This document shows, piece by piece, positions 9,298-17,852 of a DNA stretch of 64,000 nucleotides (the stretch's first letter is position 1; each line of letters starts with the position of its first letter). Below the pieces are notes generated by a model. It ran no database searches, had not been told where the DNA came from, and was given only the letters and a program-made list of their open reading frames with translations. Source of the DNA: Paenibacillus sp. 19GGS1-52 (GTDB lineage Bacteria; Bacillota; Bacilli; Paenibacillales; Paenibacillaceae); the NCBI RefSeq assembly GCF_022369515.1, contig NZ_CP059724.1, positions 6,014,001-6,078,000 on the forward strand, written 5' to 3'. Position numbers and translations under genes: made by a program.

Positions 9298-10216
9298 GAA
9301 GAAGCCCGTTACGTTTAGCCCTTTCAAGACTCCTCGCTACGCCTATGACTTGCTGCGTATCTGCAAACACTGCGGACGTTATACCGCACTTTCGGAAGAA
9401 CGGTGCAGCAAATGCGGCAAGTCCTCTTTGGTCCCGGTGGAACAGTATGCTATGTCCAGCAGAGGCCGATCTATGCATACACGGCTCCTACTCCCTCTTC
9501 TGCTCACCCTGGCTGCGGTCTATTTCGGCAATAGCATCCGGCAGATGGTGCTGTGCGGTGCCGGAGGTCTTGTACTGATGGGACTGCTGTACTATACGCA
9601 GCGAAAGGTCCGGCAGAACGAGAATCTCCATGCTCTTAATCAGCTACTCAGCCGGAACCTTGGCATTATTAAGGAAGGGCTGGAGTTCAATCGTCAGGAG
9701 GCCGTTTCCGTGCTCCGCGAGAATGATGTTCTGGCTTATGAGAAGCTGCGCATAATCTCCATTCTGCTGCGCGGCGACCGAATTTCCCGGCAGCGCGTCG
9801 CCCTGCTGCATGGCTTCCTGCTGCGCAAGGACATGGACCTGGAGCTCGAGCAGCTCCTGCTGAAGGACTTCGAGCCGCTCCTTGCTGAATATATCGGCGA
9901 GATTGCCAAAGTCCGTCCTGACCTGATCAAGGACCGCACGCTGCGCTATGTGAAGACCTACGAGATACAGATTCTCCAGATGGACAAGGGCACGGCTATT
10001 CTCGCCGGTGTCGCCGGAGCAGCAGTACGAATGAAGCGATATGTCCTGCTTCATTCCGAGTTTATTGGCAGATACGCCCATGAGCTTCCCAAGGACCGCT
10101 TTCTACGTCTGTCCAAGCTGATAGCCGCCAATCCCCATGAGCCTTGGAACGGTCTTGACCTTACTGTAGCAGAGCTTCGCGAAACCCAGTACCGCTGGGA
10201 CCCAGAATTTCAATAG
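9290..10216 (+). CDS. Zinc-ribbon membrane protein of the tubulin-like cluster
   Basis: The start is taken as GTG 9290, with ribosome site GGAGG at 9274-9278. An in-frame GTG at 9278 overlaps that site and is less likely. The 308-residue product has a zinc ribbon with CKHC at residues 25-28 and CSKC at 39-42, two hydrophobic segments at about 60-100, and a long helical cytoplasmic region to the end. Zinc-ribbon-plus-membrane proteins often act as assembly or sensing factors. Placement directly opposite the VWA/tubulin operon suggests a role in the same machinery. No enzyme motif is visible and I cannot name the family. Confidence 0.8.
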   Translation: MNKKKPVTFSPFKTPRYAYDLLRICKHCGRYTALSEERCSKCGKSSLVPVEQYAMSSRGRSMHTRLLLPLLLTLAAVYFGNSIRQMVLCGAGGLVLMGLLYYTQRKVRQNENLHALNQLLSRNLGIIKEGLEFNRQEAVSVLRENDVLAYEKLRIISILLRGDRISRQRVALLHGFLLRKDMDLELEQLLLKDFEPLLAEYIGEIAKVRPDLIKDRTLRYVKTYEIQILQMDKGTAILAGVAGAAVRMKRYVLLHSEFIGRYAHELPKDRFLRLSKLIAANPHEPWNGLDLTVAELRETQYRWDPEFQ

Positions 10217-10399
10217 AATGAATTAGGCAGCTAATAGAGCACACTGACGCAATGTAACGCACCATGACGCACGTTAAATCGCGATATCAGCGTCTTGAAG
10301 CCATTATGACAGAGTAAGCTGAAAATTAAGTTAAAACGATAGTTCAAGCTAACCAGCCATTCCAAGATTCGCCGAGTTGAGCTTTTGTAATCAATTATC

Positions 10400-10578
10400 C
10401 GGACACAGAATCCGCTATTTCCTTGAAATACGCTAGTTTCGTAAACTGGCGGACACAGAATCCGCTATTGTGCGAAAATCGAGGCAATTGGGACTCTAAT
10501 TGCACAATTAACGGAACCGGTGTCCGCTCAAGCTTCCCATCGGTCATTCTGAACCAAATAAGGGATTCTCTGTCCGTC
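10400..10578 (-). repeat. Four-box intergenic repeat, family A (copy A2)
   Basis: This 179 bp element is inverted relative to copy A1. CGGAC anchors lie at 10400 and 10450 and GTCCG anchors at 10522 and 10572, so both pairs are exactly 50 bp apart. It occupies most of the 427-base gap between two same-strand genes of the tubulin-like cluster; the rest of the gap shows no gene. Confidence 0.8.
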
Positions 10579-10643
10579 AAATCCACTTTTGGAACGGCAC
10601 CCAACTGATATTCTCTTATATTTCGAAAAAGAGGCTACCCTAT

Positions 10644-12419
10644 ATGACGATCAAACAAATAATAACCCTGCGCAATATTATGATTATTCTGTGTATCTTT
10701 ATGTTTGTACTGCTCGGAGAGAAGATATTTCTGATCGCTGACAAAATAAAAGCGGTGCAGGCAGGCGATCGCCTGTATGCTGCGGGTGACCTGATTGCCG
10801 CGGAGGATCAGTTTCGGCAGGCTGCAGCCAATCTGTCCATTCACTATAAAGAAGAGTCAATCGCCAGCCGACTTACGGAGTTGGCTCCCATAACAACGAT
10901 CCGCAGCAGCTTGAGCACACTGGTGTTGTCAGCTCGCGCACAGGCAGCGACTAAGGATTTTGCCGGATTCATGAAGAGCTATGACTCCCTGCTCACCCTG
11001 AAGACTACATATATGAAGCCCGGAGGTCCCTATGAAGCCTATTATCGCCAGTTATCAGCAGCTTCAGGCATTTCGGATCAGTTCACAGCCTATTTCAAGC
11101 AATTCAAGCAGCAATTTCTCACTGAGCTTGCACAGAGTCAGTCCAGTGGTGACACGAATGAGGATAGTTTCAAATGGAATCTGCTGCTCATTCCCGATGC
11201 TTATTACGGAGCTGCCGACTCCAAAGCCGAACTGTTGGCCTCCAAATTTATGGCGCATGATACAGCTAAGCTAAAGACCTTAGCGGCGGCAGGCAGCTTC
11301 ACCCCCATGCTGGATAGTGCCTTGACCCTGATAAACAATTACAACAGTCATAATTACAAGGCTCCATGGGTGAAGGAACAGACAGAAAGCAGCGGGGAAA
11401 TTTTCTTGAACAAGGATGTGGATAGCGATTCTATCACAGCCTTTGCCGGACATGCTGTAGCCTATCGCAAGTTCGCCAGCTCAGCTGACTTCGCCTCATC
11501 TAAAGTGTTAACTTTAATAGATAAAAATACAGCCAAGTTGGTTAAAAGTGCCGGAAAGTTGGCTAAGGTAGGTCAATATGCAGCGTCCATCCAATTATAT
11601 GGGGAGCTTGCTCCGCTGCAAGATACTGCGCAAGAAGTTGCAGCTACAAGGTTAGCCTGGAATATCGCTGAGCCCGTTCGCCTGCTTCCAGGTGGTGAGG
11701 AGCAAGGCAAATATACCAATATCATCTCCACCCGTGGACGATACGGAGCGAAGGTGGTTGTAGCCGGAACTGATAGCAGCGGACGCCTTTTTTATGCGGC
11801 GATGAATAAAGATAATAGCGTGGTTACCTTAACCGGAGATATTCTTCCTGAATTCGAGAACCTGCACAGTCTCATTTTTGATGATAGATTTATGTCCTCC
11901 TCCGAAGTGCCCGTTATTCTGGCTGTGGCCGAGCGGGCCGATGGACGGAATATTTTCACCGCTTACGAGTTGCAGTCGCAAGGTATTTCTGTGCTGTTCT
12001 CTCTTACAGGCGCAAGCTATGAGTTGCAGCCGGATGATTCCATTATTGTAACTAATGCGGACCTCGGAGACGGTGTTGATGACCAGACGGCCTTATACCG
12101 TAAATTGGACGGGGCTTACCAGTTTGTTGAAATCGTGCAGGAGTACCCAGTAATTACTACGTCCGATCTGGAGTATCATCCTTTTGAGAATGTATCTTTA
12201 AACTGCGAGATTGGTGTAGACCTTAACGGCAAATGGGTTGCCTACTCCGATGGAAGTTACCTTTCGCTTAAAGGTGATGTAGGCTCTGTAACCGGCTCCG
12301 CAGTGATCAGCGGGCAGTTCCAGAATGGCTACGAATTCATTATGACGGATATCGGGGAGCAATACGTGCCGGTGTTTGTGATGGATAAGGTGGGGAGTTT
12401 GAGTTTAATGGTACGTTAA
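10644..12419 (+). CDS. Membrane-anchored protein of unknown function, tubulin-like cluster
   Basis: This is a 591-residue protein starting at ATG 10644 with AAGAGG upstream. A single N-terminal transmembrane helix (about residues 10-32) leads into a helical region of about 300 residues that looks TPR-like (for example AAGDLIAAEDQFRQAA near residue 46). A beta-rich C-terminal half resembles repeat-propeller folds (recurrent ...YGAKVVVAGTD..., ...PVILAVAER...). The bulk would be outside the membrane. It is on the same strand as the zinc-ribbon gene and ends the cluster. The domain calls rest on pattern only. It may bind wall or surface ligands for the VWA proteins, but nothing in the sequence proves this. 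Confidence 0.75.
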   Translation: MTIKQIITLRNIMIILCIFMFVLLGEKIFLIADKIKAVQAGDRLYAAGDLIAAEDQFRQAAANLSIHYKEESIASRLTELAPITTIRSSLSTLVLSARAQAATKDFAGFMKSYDSLLTLKTTYMKPGGPYEAYYRQLSAASGISDQFTAYFKQFKQQFLTELAQSQSSGDTNEDSFKWNLLLIPDAYYGAADSKAELLASKFMAHDTAKLKTLAAAGSFTPMLDSALTLINNYNSHNYKAPWVKEQTESSGEIFLNKDVDSDSITAFAGHAVAYRKFASSADFASSKVLTLIDKNTAKLVKSAGKLAKVGQYAASIQLYGELAPLQDTAQEVAATRLAWNIAEPVRLLPGGEEQGKYTNIISTRGRYGAKVVVAGTDSSGRLFYAAMNKDNSVVTLTGDILPEFENLHSLIFDDRFMSSSEVPVILAVAERADGRNIFTAYELQSQGISVLFSLTGASYELQPDDSIIVTNADLGDGVDDQTALYRKLDGAYQFVEIVQEYPVITTSDLEYHPFENVSLNCEIGVDLNGKWVAYSDGSYLSLKGDVGSVTGSAVISGQFQNGYEFIMTDIGEQYVPVFVMDKVGSLSLMVR

Positions 12420-12482
12420 AAAATATATAAGTTGAACTTGAGATTCTCCTGAATCGGCTTTAATCGTAACTGCGGTGAATGT

Positions 12483-12625
12483 TTGGACTTCCGGCCGCTG
12501 TTGTCGTAAGACTTTCTTGATTTATTCCGCTCTTAGCGGATGAAATCCGGAGACAGCTTATGCTTACGATGCGAGCTTTCCTACGGAAAGCTTTCGGGCG
12601 GTCGCTATCGCTCCTACAGTTCCAA
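12483..12625 (+). repeat. Multi-stem structured repeat (copy E1)
   Basis: About 143 bp, matching 37037-37178. Both copies share the 5' part TTTGGACTTCCG and a 3' block containing GCTTTCCTACGGAAAGC, CGCTATCGCTCC or CGCTTTCGCTCC, and CTACAGTTCCAA. The ends can pair (TTGGA...TTCCAA). A hairpin CCGCTCTTAGCGG lies in the middle. Both copies lie 60-80 bases after a rightward gene. It could be a structured RNA, a terminator-like element or a small mobile repeat. Confidence 0.65.
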
Positions 12626-12666
12626 AATTCCCCTCCGTTACTTTTGCCTTTTCTTTAGTTTTTAAG

Positions 12667-13254
12667 TCAACCTTCCATCACTTTAAAATAACGATAGATC
12701 TTGTTCAGCTTCTGCTTCTGCTTGCCCTTGGGACTTTCCATGCTGCCAAACTCGAAGAACTTCACTTTTCGGATGCCTACAAAATTGAACAACGCCTTTC
12801 GCATCAATGCTTTATGAGCGTTATTGAGCATCAGCAGCGGGTAATGGGCCGGTCCCTTCATACTGGAAATACACACTACTGACTTTCCTTTGAGCAGTCC
12901 CTCCGGCATAAGCTTGCCCACTTCCTTATACGCAAATCCCGCTGCAAACATCTGGTCTATATATCCCATCAGCATAGCCGGTGGACGCCCCCACCAAATT
13001 GGATACACCAGCACAATTTTGTCCGCCCACATAAGCTGTTCTCTGTAAGCGGCAAAATCCGGATCCGTATACATATCTCTGCGGCGTTTATTCTCATTAA
13101 AGACTAGAACCGGGTTAAACCCTTCCTCATACAAATCCAATACTTTTACCTTTTCAATAGAAGAGTTCTCTTCACTACCCCGGATGACTTCCTCTAAAAA
13201 AGCATAACTTAAGCTGCGATGATTCGGATGAGTATAAATAATGAGCATATTCAT
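12667..13254 (-). CDS. NAD(P)H-dependent FMN oxidoreductase, flavodoxin-like fold
   Basis: This is a 195-residue protein of the KefF/MdaB/NQO-like family. The FMN phosphate-binding loop is seen as THPNHRSLS (residues 8-16), and the conserved VYPIWWGRPPA at about 83-93 contacts the flavin ring. The family usually reduces quinones or other electrophiles with NAD(P)H. AAGGAG precedes ATG 13254. The gene is divergent from a MarR-type regulator with a perfect palindrome next to its start, which suggests induction by a reactive small molecule. The substrate cannot be told from sequence. Confidence 0.88.
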   Translation of the reverse strand: MNMLIIYTHPNHRSLSYAFLEEVIRGSEENSSIEKVKVLDLYEEGFNPVLVFNENKRRRDMYTDPDFAAYREQLMWADKIVLVYPIWWGRPPAMLMGYIDQMFAAGFAYKEVGKLMPEGLLKGKSVVCISSMKGPAHYPLLMLNNAHKALMRKALFNFVGIRKVKFFEFGSMESPKGKQKQKLNKIYRYFKVMEG

Positions 13255-13265
13255 AGTAAAGCTCC

Positions 13266-13289
13266 TTTACTTATCATTTGATAAGTAAA
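13266..13289. promoter_or_regulatory. Perfect palindrome, probable MarR operator
   Basis: TTTACTTATCA, two bases, then TGATAAGTAAA: a perfect 11-base inverted repeat directly upstream of the oxidoreductase start. More TGATAA half-sites follow at about 13320-13355 towards the regulator. This form and place are typical for a MarR-family dimer site that controls both divergent genes. Confidence 0.75.
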
Positions 13290-13387
13290 AGGTAACACAT
13301 TTTGAATTTAGTTGTCAAATGATAATTATATTATGATAATTGTTTAATGATAACAATTCTGCTATCGTGTCAGATAGAGGTGATCTT

Positions 13388-13816
13388 GTGGATCAGAACA
13401 TGTTGTTCCAAAAATTCGTGGCCTTTACAGCTGCCGTTCATCAAATAACATACGACATGACCAAAGGTGTGAAATCGGAAATGATTACACCTGTTCAGTA
13501 TAAGATTGTGGAGTATCTTGCCGTCAGTCAGCCGGTTACGCTTAGTGAGATCAGTGAATGTTTGCATATGTCGATGCCGAACACGAGCCGGGAACTGAAG
13601 AAATTAACGGAAAAGCAATTATGCGAAAAGGTGGCCGACGACGAAGACCGGCGCAAGCAATATATTCGTCTCTCTCCAAAAGGAAAAGCGATGATGCACG
13701 AGGCGTTCGGACAGATTGAATCTCGATTTGTGGAACGCATCCAGCAGTTGTCCGCCGAAGAGCTTAAAGATATCGAAGCTGCGCTTGATCTGCTGCATAA
13801 CAAAGTATTTTATTAA
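13388..13816 (+). CDS. MarR-family transcriptional regulator
   Basis: The start is set at GTG 13388, seven bases after AGAGG (13376-13380); an upstream TTG has no ribosome site. The 142-residue product has a winged helix-turn-helix at about residues 45-95 (PVTLSEISECLHMSMPNTSR, then the DDEDRRKQY wing) and helical dimerisation ends. It is divergent from the flavodoxin-fold reductase and sits by the palindrome, so it most likely represses that gene and itself, releasing on ligand or oxidant. NudC follows 36 bases later and may be co-transcribed. Confidence 0.87.
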   Translation: MDQNMLFQKFVAFTAAVHQITYDMTKGVKSEMITPVQYKIVEYLAVSQPVTLSEISECLHMSMPNTSRELKKLTEKQLCEKVADDEDRRKQYIRLSPKGKAMMHEAFGQIESRFVERIQQLSAEELKDIEAALDLLHNKVFY

Positions 13817-13852
13817 TCGATTATTTAGGCAAAAGAAAAGGTGGTTATACTC

Positions 13853-14695
13853 ATGTCCAACCGTAAAGAGAGCATTTATAAACGCTACATTCCGGCGATA
13901 ATCGCCAACCCGGACTTTGTAGACCCCACTTACTGGTTCATCTTCAGCTCCGGCAAGCTGCTGGTACAGGACGTATCCGGCAGGCTCGTTATTCCGTTAG
14001 TTCAGGGTATTGAATCCCTGCCGCTTGCTCCCATCCGAACATTATATCTCGGAACTCTGGAAGGTATTCCTTGTTATGCTGTGGAGGTGTCCGCAGAATC
14101 CCCCGAGCCTGAGGGTCTGACCTTCCGCCCGCTTCGTTCATTGTATGAGCTTATGGATGAGGACCTGTTTCACTTGGCAGGCAAGGCAGTGCAGACGATT
14201 GCGTGGGACGAGACACATCAATATTGCGGCCGCTGCGGTACGCTCACGGACCTGTCGCAAAGTGAGCGCTCCCGAGTGTGCCCGCAATGTGGTCTGATCA
14301 GCTATCCCCGGCTGGCTCCCGCGGTAATTACCGCCATCATGAAGGACAAGCAAATCTTGCTGGCCCATTCCGAGCATTTTCAGAATAATATGTACGGACT
14401 GATTGCTGGTTTCGTCGAGCCTGGAGAAACGCTGGAAGACTGTGTAGAGCGGGAAATCATGGAAGAGGTTGGCCTCAAGGTTAAGAACATCACGTATTTT
14501 GACAGCCAGCAATGGCCCTTCCCTCATTCATTGATGATCGGCTTCCTGGCAGAGTACGAGAGTGGTGAAATCACGGTAGACGGCGAAGAGATTGTCCATG
14601 CGGACTGGTTCGATCTGGACAACCTACCCGTTATCCCTCCGAACGTCAGCATCGCGCGCAAGATGATTGATTGGCTTGTGGAAAGAGATACATGA
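13853..14695 (+). CDS. nudC: NADH pyrophosphatase (NudC-type Nudix hydrolase)
   Basis: The start is ATG 13853 with AAAGGTGG at 13837-13844. The 280-residue protein has the NudC zinc ribbon (CGRC...CPQC, about residues 125-148) and the Nudix box, recognisable by its G(5)E(7)REIMEEVG pattern, at about 182-204. It also has the NudC-specific SQQWPFPHS motif soon after. Enzymes of this type cut NAD(H) into NMN(H) and AMP and can remove NAD caps from RNA. A decayed second fragment of this gene lies at 17419-17548, on the far side of the next gene. Confidence 0.92.
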   Translation: MSNRKESIYKRYIPAIIANPDFVDPTYWFIFSSGKLLVQDVSGRLVIPLVQGIESLPLAPIRTLYLGTLEGIPCYAVEVSAESPEPEGLTFRPLRSLYELMDEDLFHLAGKAVQTIAWDETHQYCGRCGTLTDLSQSERSRVCPQCGLISYPRLAPAVITAIMKDKQILLAHSEHFQNNMYGLIAGFVEPGETLEDCVEREIMEEVGLKVKNITYFDSQQWPFPHSLMIGFLAEYESGEITVDGEEIVHADWFDLDNLPVIPPNVSIARKMIDWLVERDT

Positions 14696-14731
14696 GGAAG
14701 CCGTTCCTACCCAGAACTAAATCAGCAGAAA

Positions 14732-14770
14732 AAATGGCAAGTCTCCGTTTGATTGGAGGCTTGCCATTTG
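14732..14770. terminator. Bidirectional hairpin terminator between nudC and the SLH gene
   Basis: AAATGGCAAG-TCTCC, a short loop, then GGAGG-CTTGCCATTT, a stem of about 15 bp. A-rich sequence on the left and TTTT on the right allow it to stop transcripts from both convergent genes. Confidence 0.8.
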
Positions 14771-14804
14771 GCTTTTACTTCATATTGTTACTTCATATTA
14801 GCTT

Positions 14805-17324
14805 TTACTTCATAGATTCTAGAAGTACATTAAGCTCTGGGTTTGTTTGAAGCACGCGCAACACAATGGTTAATGCCTCCGCACGAGAAGCTTGCTTATC
14901 CGGGAGAAATGCTCCCTTTCCCTCACCGCGAATAATGCCGGCTGCGGCTGCTTTCTCAATCTGAGCCTTATTCCATGTATTATCAATATCTGAGAAATTA
15001 GATAATGATGTAGTGGTAACCACATTGTTCAGGTCAATAATTTTGGATATTATGGAGATGATCTCAGAGCGGCTGATTGCAAAGTTTGGCTTGAATGTAC
15101 CGTTCGAGTAGCCTGACACAATCCCCTTCTCTTGTAAGGTAGTGATGGAAGATTCCGCCCAATGACCGGAAACATCACTTAATGTACTTCCAGTAACAGT
15201 AGTGGAAAGATCAAATAGCTTAACAATAATCGTAGAGAACTCAGCCCGTGTAATACTTGCATTAGGGTGGAAGCTGCCATCTGAATAACCATTAACAACT
15301 CCTAATTTAATGAAAAGATCAATACTAGCAGCCGCCCAATGAGAGGTTGTATCCGTGAATACGGACGGAGTCGGATTAGCGCCAGCTTCCGCTATCTTTT
15401 GCTTAATGCTGGATATAACTTGCTCAATGTTAACCACTTGATCGTTAAATTTCACTACAGGCTGTGCCGATGGTGTCGGCGTTGGTGTTGATGATGGTAT
15501 CGGCGTTGGTGTTGGTGTCGGCGTTGATATCGGTGTTGGTGTTGGTGTCGGCGTTGATATCGGTGTCGGCGTTGGTGTCGGTGTCGACCCGCCTGTATTC
15601 ACCGCTGTAATCTCAACGGCTGTCGATCCAAACACAGCAGAACCATCCGTTGCCGTAGCTTTGACCGTAACCGTACCTACTGTTATACCCGTTAATAAAC
15701 CATTCACATCGATAGAGGCTGTGCCTGTTCCACTATAAACAGACCATTCTACCGTTGGGTTGGTTGCTTTTGCAGGTGTAACGGTAGTAGCCAATTGAAT
15801 CGATTGTCCCACTTGAACGGATGGATCTCCGGTTACCGTTATCGAATGGACCAGAATGGTAACTGGAGGTGGCGTTAGTGCTGTTACCGTTATTTGAATG
15901 CTGCCAACAATTCCACTTCCATCCGTAGCGGCAGCTTGTACCGTCACTGTCCCTGGGTCCCCTGCGGTAAGTTCGCCGCTTGTCCCATCGATGGTCGCAG
16001 AACCTGTTCCGTTCACTACAGACCAAGTGACAGCTTGGTTGGTTGCATTGGCTGGCGCACTAATTGCAGCTAGTTGAATATTCTGACCTGTTTGAACTGA
16101 TGAATCACCAGTAATCGTTATCGAAGAAACTGGAATAGGAGCAGCTGTTACCGTTAATTGAATACTGCCAACAATGCCACTTCCATCTGTAGCGGCAGCT
16201 TGCACCGTCACTGTCCCTGGGTCCCCTGCAGTAAGTTCGCCGCTTGTCCCATCGATGGTCGCAGAACCTGTTCCGTTCACTACAGACCAAGTGACAGCTT
16301 GGTTAGTCGCATTGGCAGGTGCTACTGTCGCACTCATGTTAAGCAGAGAACCTGCTACCACTGTCGAGATTCCACCTGCAGCAGATACTGCGATTGTGTC
16401 CACTGGAATATCATCGATTGTTATCGTTCTTGATCCAACTATTCCAGAGCCGTCAGCAGCTGTAGCTCGTACGGTTACAGTTCCGGCTGATACAGCGTTC
16501 AGCAAGCCATCCGCATCAATTGTAGCTGATCCTGTGCCGTCTACAACGGACCAAGTAACTGCCTGGTTAGCAGCATCTTTAGGTAATATGGCTGCATTCA
16601 TAGCCAAAGATTCACCTGTATGCAAGGAATAGACATCTCCGACAGTTCTTACATCAATGCCAGTTACCTTATGAAAAAAATTATCAGCAATTAATTTCGA
16701 ACCCGAATACAACGATATCGCTGTCGGAACATCTATAGTGTCCGAATGGATCCGAAAGGTAACCAAGCCGTTGACCGTTTGATTGGAGTCCCCTTCTTTT
16801 ACTGTATTCCATCCATTATCATATTCATAAAATTCTAAATTAGGATCACTGGCATGTACGAACACCTCTGTACTGCCATCCACAAGCTTACCATCCGTAC
16901 CATAAACAGCAAAGGTTACATCAACATACTCTTTGTAATCGGAATCCCTTGCTATGGGTTTAGCCAACACCACATGGTCAACAGCGTGTGTGGGTTTAGT
17001 TTCCTGAATTTTACTTATTTGCACTGAAATCGCATCCAAGTAATACGCAATATTAGGAACCCAGCTTACGTTATTATCGGTCACATACCCGCCTACAATC
17101 ATTTTAGTGATATCAGTACTGACAGTTGCTACTATGCCTGCTCCAGGATCAGGTGCCTGCACTACCGTACCATCTGAATATCTTAGGAATACTTGTTCCG
17201 AACTATCTGGATTCCCATTCAAATAATTAATAATTACTGTGCTTTTATTTACGGCACAACCACTTAACACAACTAAAACCAAAGCCGAAATTAACAACAT
17301 TCTCCATATTGAAGATTTTTTCAT
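14805..17324 (-). CDS. Lipoprotein with Ig-like (Big_2) repeats, Pro/Thr linker and three SLH domains
   Basis: This is an 839-residue exported protein. The N-terminus is a lipoprotein signal with lipobox LSGC (Cys near residue 23). A unique domain of about 200 residues follows, then four Big_2-type Ig-like units, each with the pattern NQAVTWSV..GTGSATID..G.L...GTVTV. Next comes a linker of repeated PTPTPTPIS, and then three SLH domains in the last 170 residues, which bind pyruvylated wall polymer. Having both a lipid anchor signal and SLH domains is unusual. Two of the Ig units are almost identical at the DNA level (offset 264 bp). The linker DNA (about 15475-15590) is a short tandem repeat prone to length change. 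It probably acts at the cell surface; the ligand is unknown. Confidence 0.88.
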   Translation of the reverse strand: MKKSSIWRMLLISALVLVVLSGCAVNKSTVIINYLNGNPDSSEQVFLRYSDGTVVQAPDPGAGIVATVSTDITKMIVGGYVTDNNVSWVPNIAYYLDAISVQISKIQETKPTHAVDHVVLAKPIARDSDYKEYVDVTFAVYGTDGKLVDGSTEVFVHASDPNLEFYEYDNGWNTVKEGDSNQTVNGLVTFRIHSDTIDVPTAISLYSGSKLIADNFFHKVTGIDVRTVGDVYSLHTGESLAMNAAILPKDAANQAVTWSVVDGTGSATIDADGLLNAVSAGTVTVRATAADGSGIVGSRTITIDDIPVDTIAVSAAGGISTVVAGSLLNMSATVAPANATNQAVTWSVVNGTGSATIDGTSGELTAGDPGTVTVQAAATDGSGIVGSIQLTVTAAPIPVSSITITGDSSVQTGQNIQLAAISAPANATNQAVTWSVVNGTGSATIDGTSGELTAGDPGTVTVQAAATDGSGIVGSIQITVTALTPPPVTILVHSITVTGDPSVQVGQSIQLATTVTPAKATNPTVEWSVYSGTGTASIDVNGLLTGITVGTVTVKATATDGSAVFGSTAVEITAVNTGGSTPTPTPTPISTPTPTPTPISTPTPTPTPIPSSTPTPTPSAQPVVKFNDQVVNIEQVISSIKQKIAEAGANPTPSVFTDTTSHWAAASIDLFIKLGVVNGYSDGSFHPNASITRAEFSTIIVKLFDLSTTVTGSTLSDVSGHWAESSITTLQEKGIVSGYSNGTFKPNFAISRSEIISIISKIIDLNNVVTTTSLSNFSDIDNTWNKAQIEKAAAAGIIRGEGKGAFLPDKQASRAEALTIVLRVLQTNPELNVLLESMK
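15880..16319 (-). repeat. Near-identical internal duplication of one Ig-like unit
   Basis: Bases 15880-16055 and 16144-16319 are nearly identical for about 176 bp at a constant offset of 264 bp (88 codons). The other Ig units in the same gene are much more diverged, so this is a recent unit duplication or gene conversion. Confidence 0.85.
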
Positions 17325-17418
17325 GTATATTCCTCATCTCCTTAATTTACATTACTTATATTTAAGAGAATTATAACTGAGCTCAATGACGGGAAAATGA
17401 CAAACTTCTATGTACAGC

Positions 17419-17548
17419 AGGAAATCATAGAAGAGGTTGGCCTCTAGGTTAAGAACATCACGTGTTTTGACAGCCAACAAATCTGCTCGTTATCCCTCCG
17501 AACGTCAGCATCGCGCGCAAGATGATTGATAGGCTGTGGAGAGAGAGG
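17419..17548 (+). pseudogene. Decayed fragment of nudC
   Basis: Two blocks match the intact nudC gene. About 17419-17480 matches about 14453-14514 (around GAAATCAT.GAAGAGGTTGG), and about 17488-17548 matches 14627-14688 (around TATCCCTCCGAACGTCAGC). The 110-odd bases between them in the intact gene are missing, and a stop (TAG) interrupts the frame. It has the same orientation as the intact copy, with the SLH gene between the two. Confidence 0.85.
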
Positions 17549-17659
17549 CGGCCGATGGGATTATTGCAGAAAGACAGCCTTATTGATCTCTACTAACTTC
17601 TGATAGTCCAAGCCCTATAGAACATATGATTTTAATCAGTACTCGGACAGAAAGAAAAA

Positions 17660-17686
17660 CAGCAATCACTGGGAATGTGATTGCTG
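17660..17686 (-). terminator. Hairpin terminator with no obvious upstream gene
   Basis: CAGCAATCAC, seven bases, GTGATTGCTG: a perfect 10 bp stem. Read leftward it is followed by TTTTTCTTTC, a good U-tract. No leftward gene ends just to its right, so it may be a relic or serve read-through. The rest of 17549-17852 shows no gene. Confidence 0.6.
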
Positions 17687-17852
17687 CTTTAAGATAAGAT
17701 TACTCTTTATAAAAATAACTAGTGTTAGACACTCAAACTTCATAGTAATCCTGCTGAAATAAAAGTGAGTATCCGTTCTATTTTACCGATTAAATGGAGT
17801 AATATGGTATTAATTCCCGAGGTATATTCACATGACGGTAGAAGGAGGTCCA

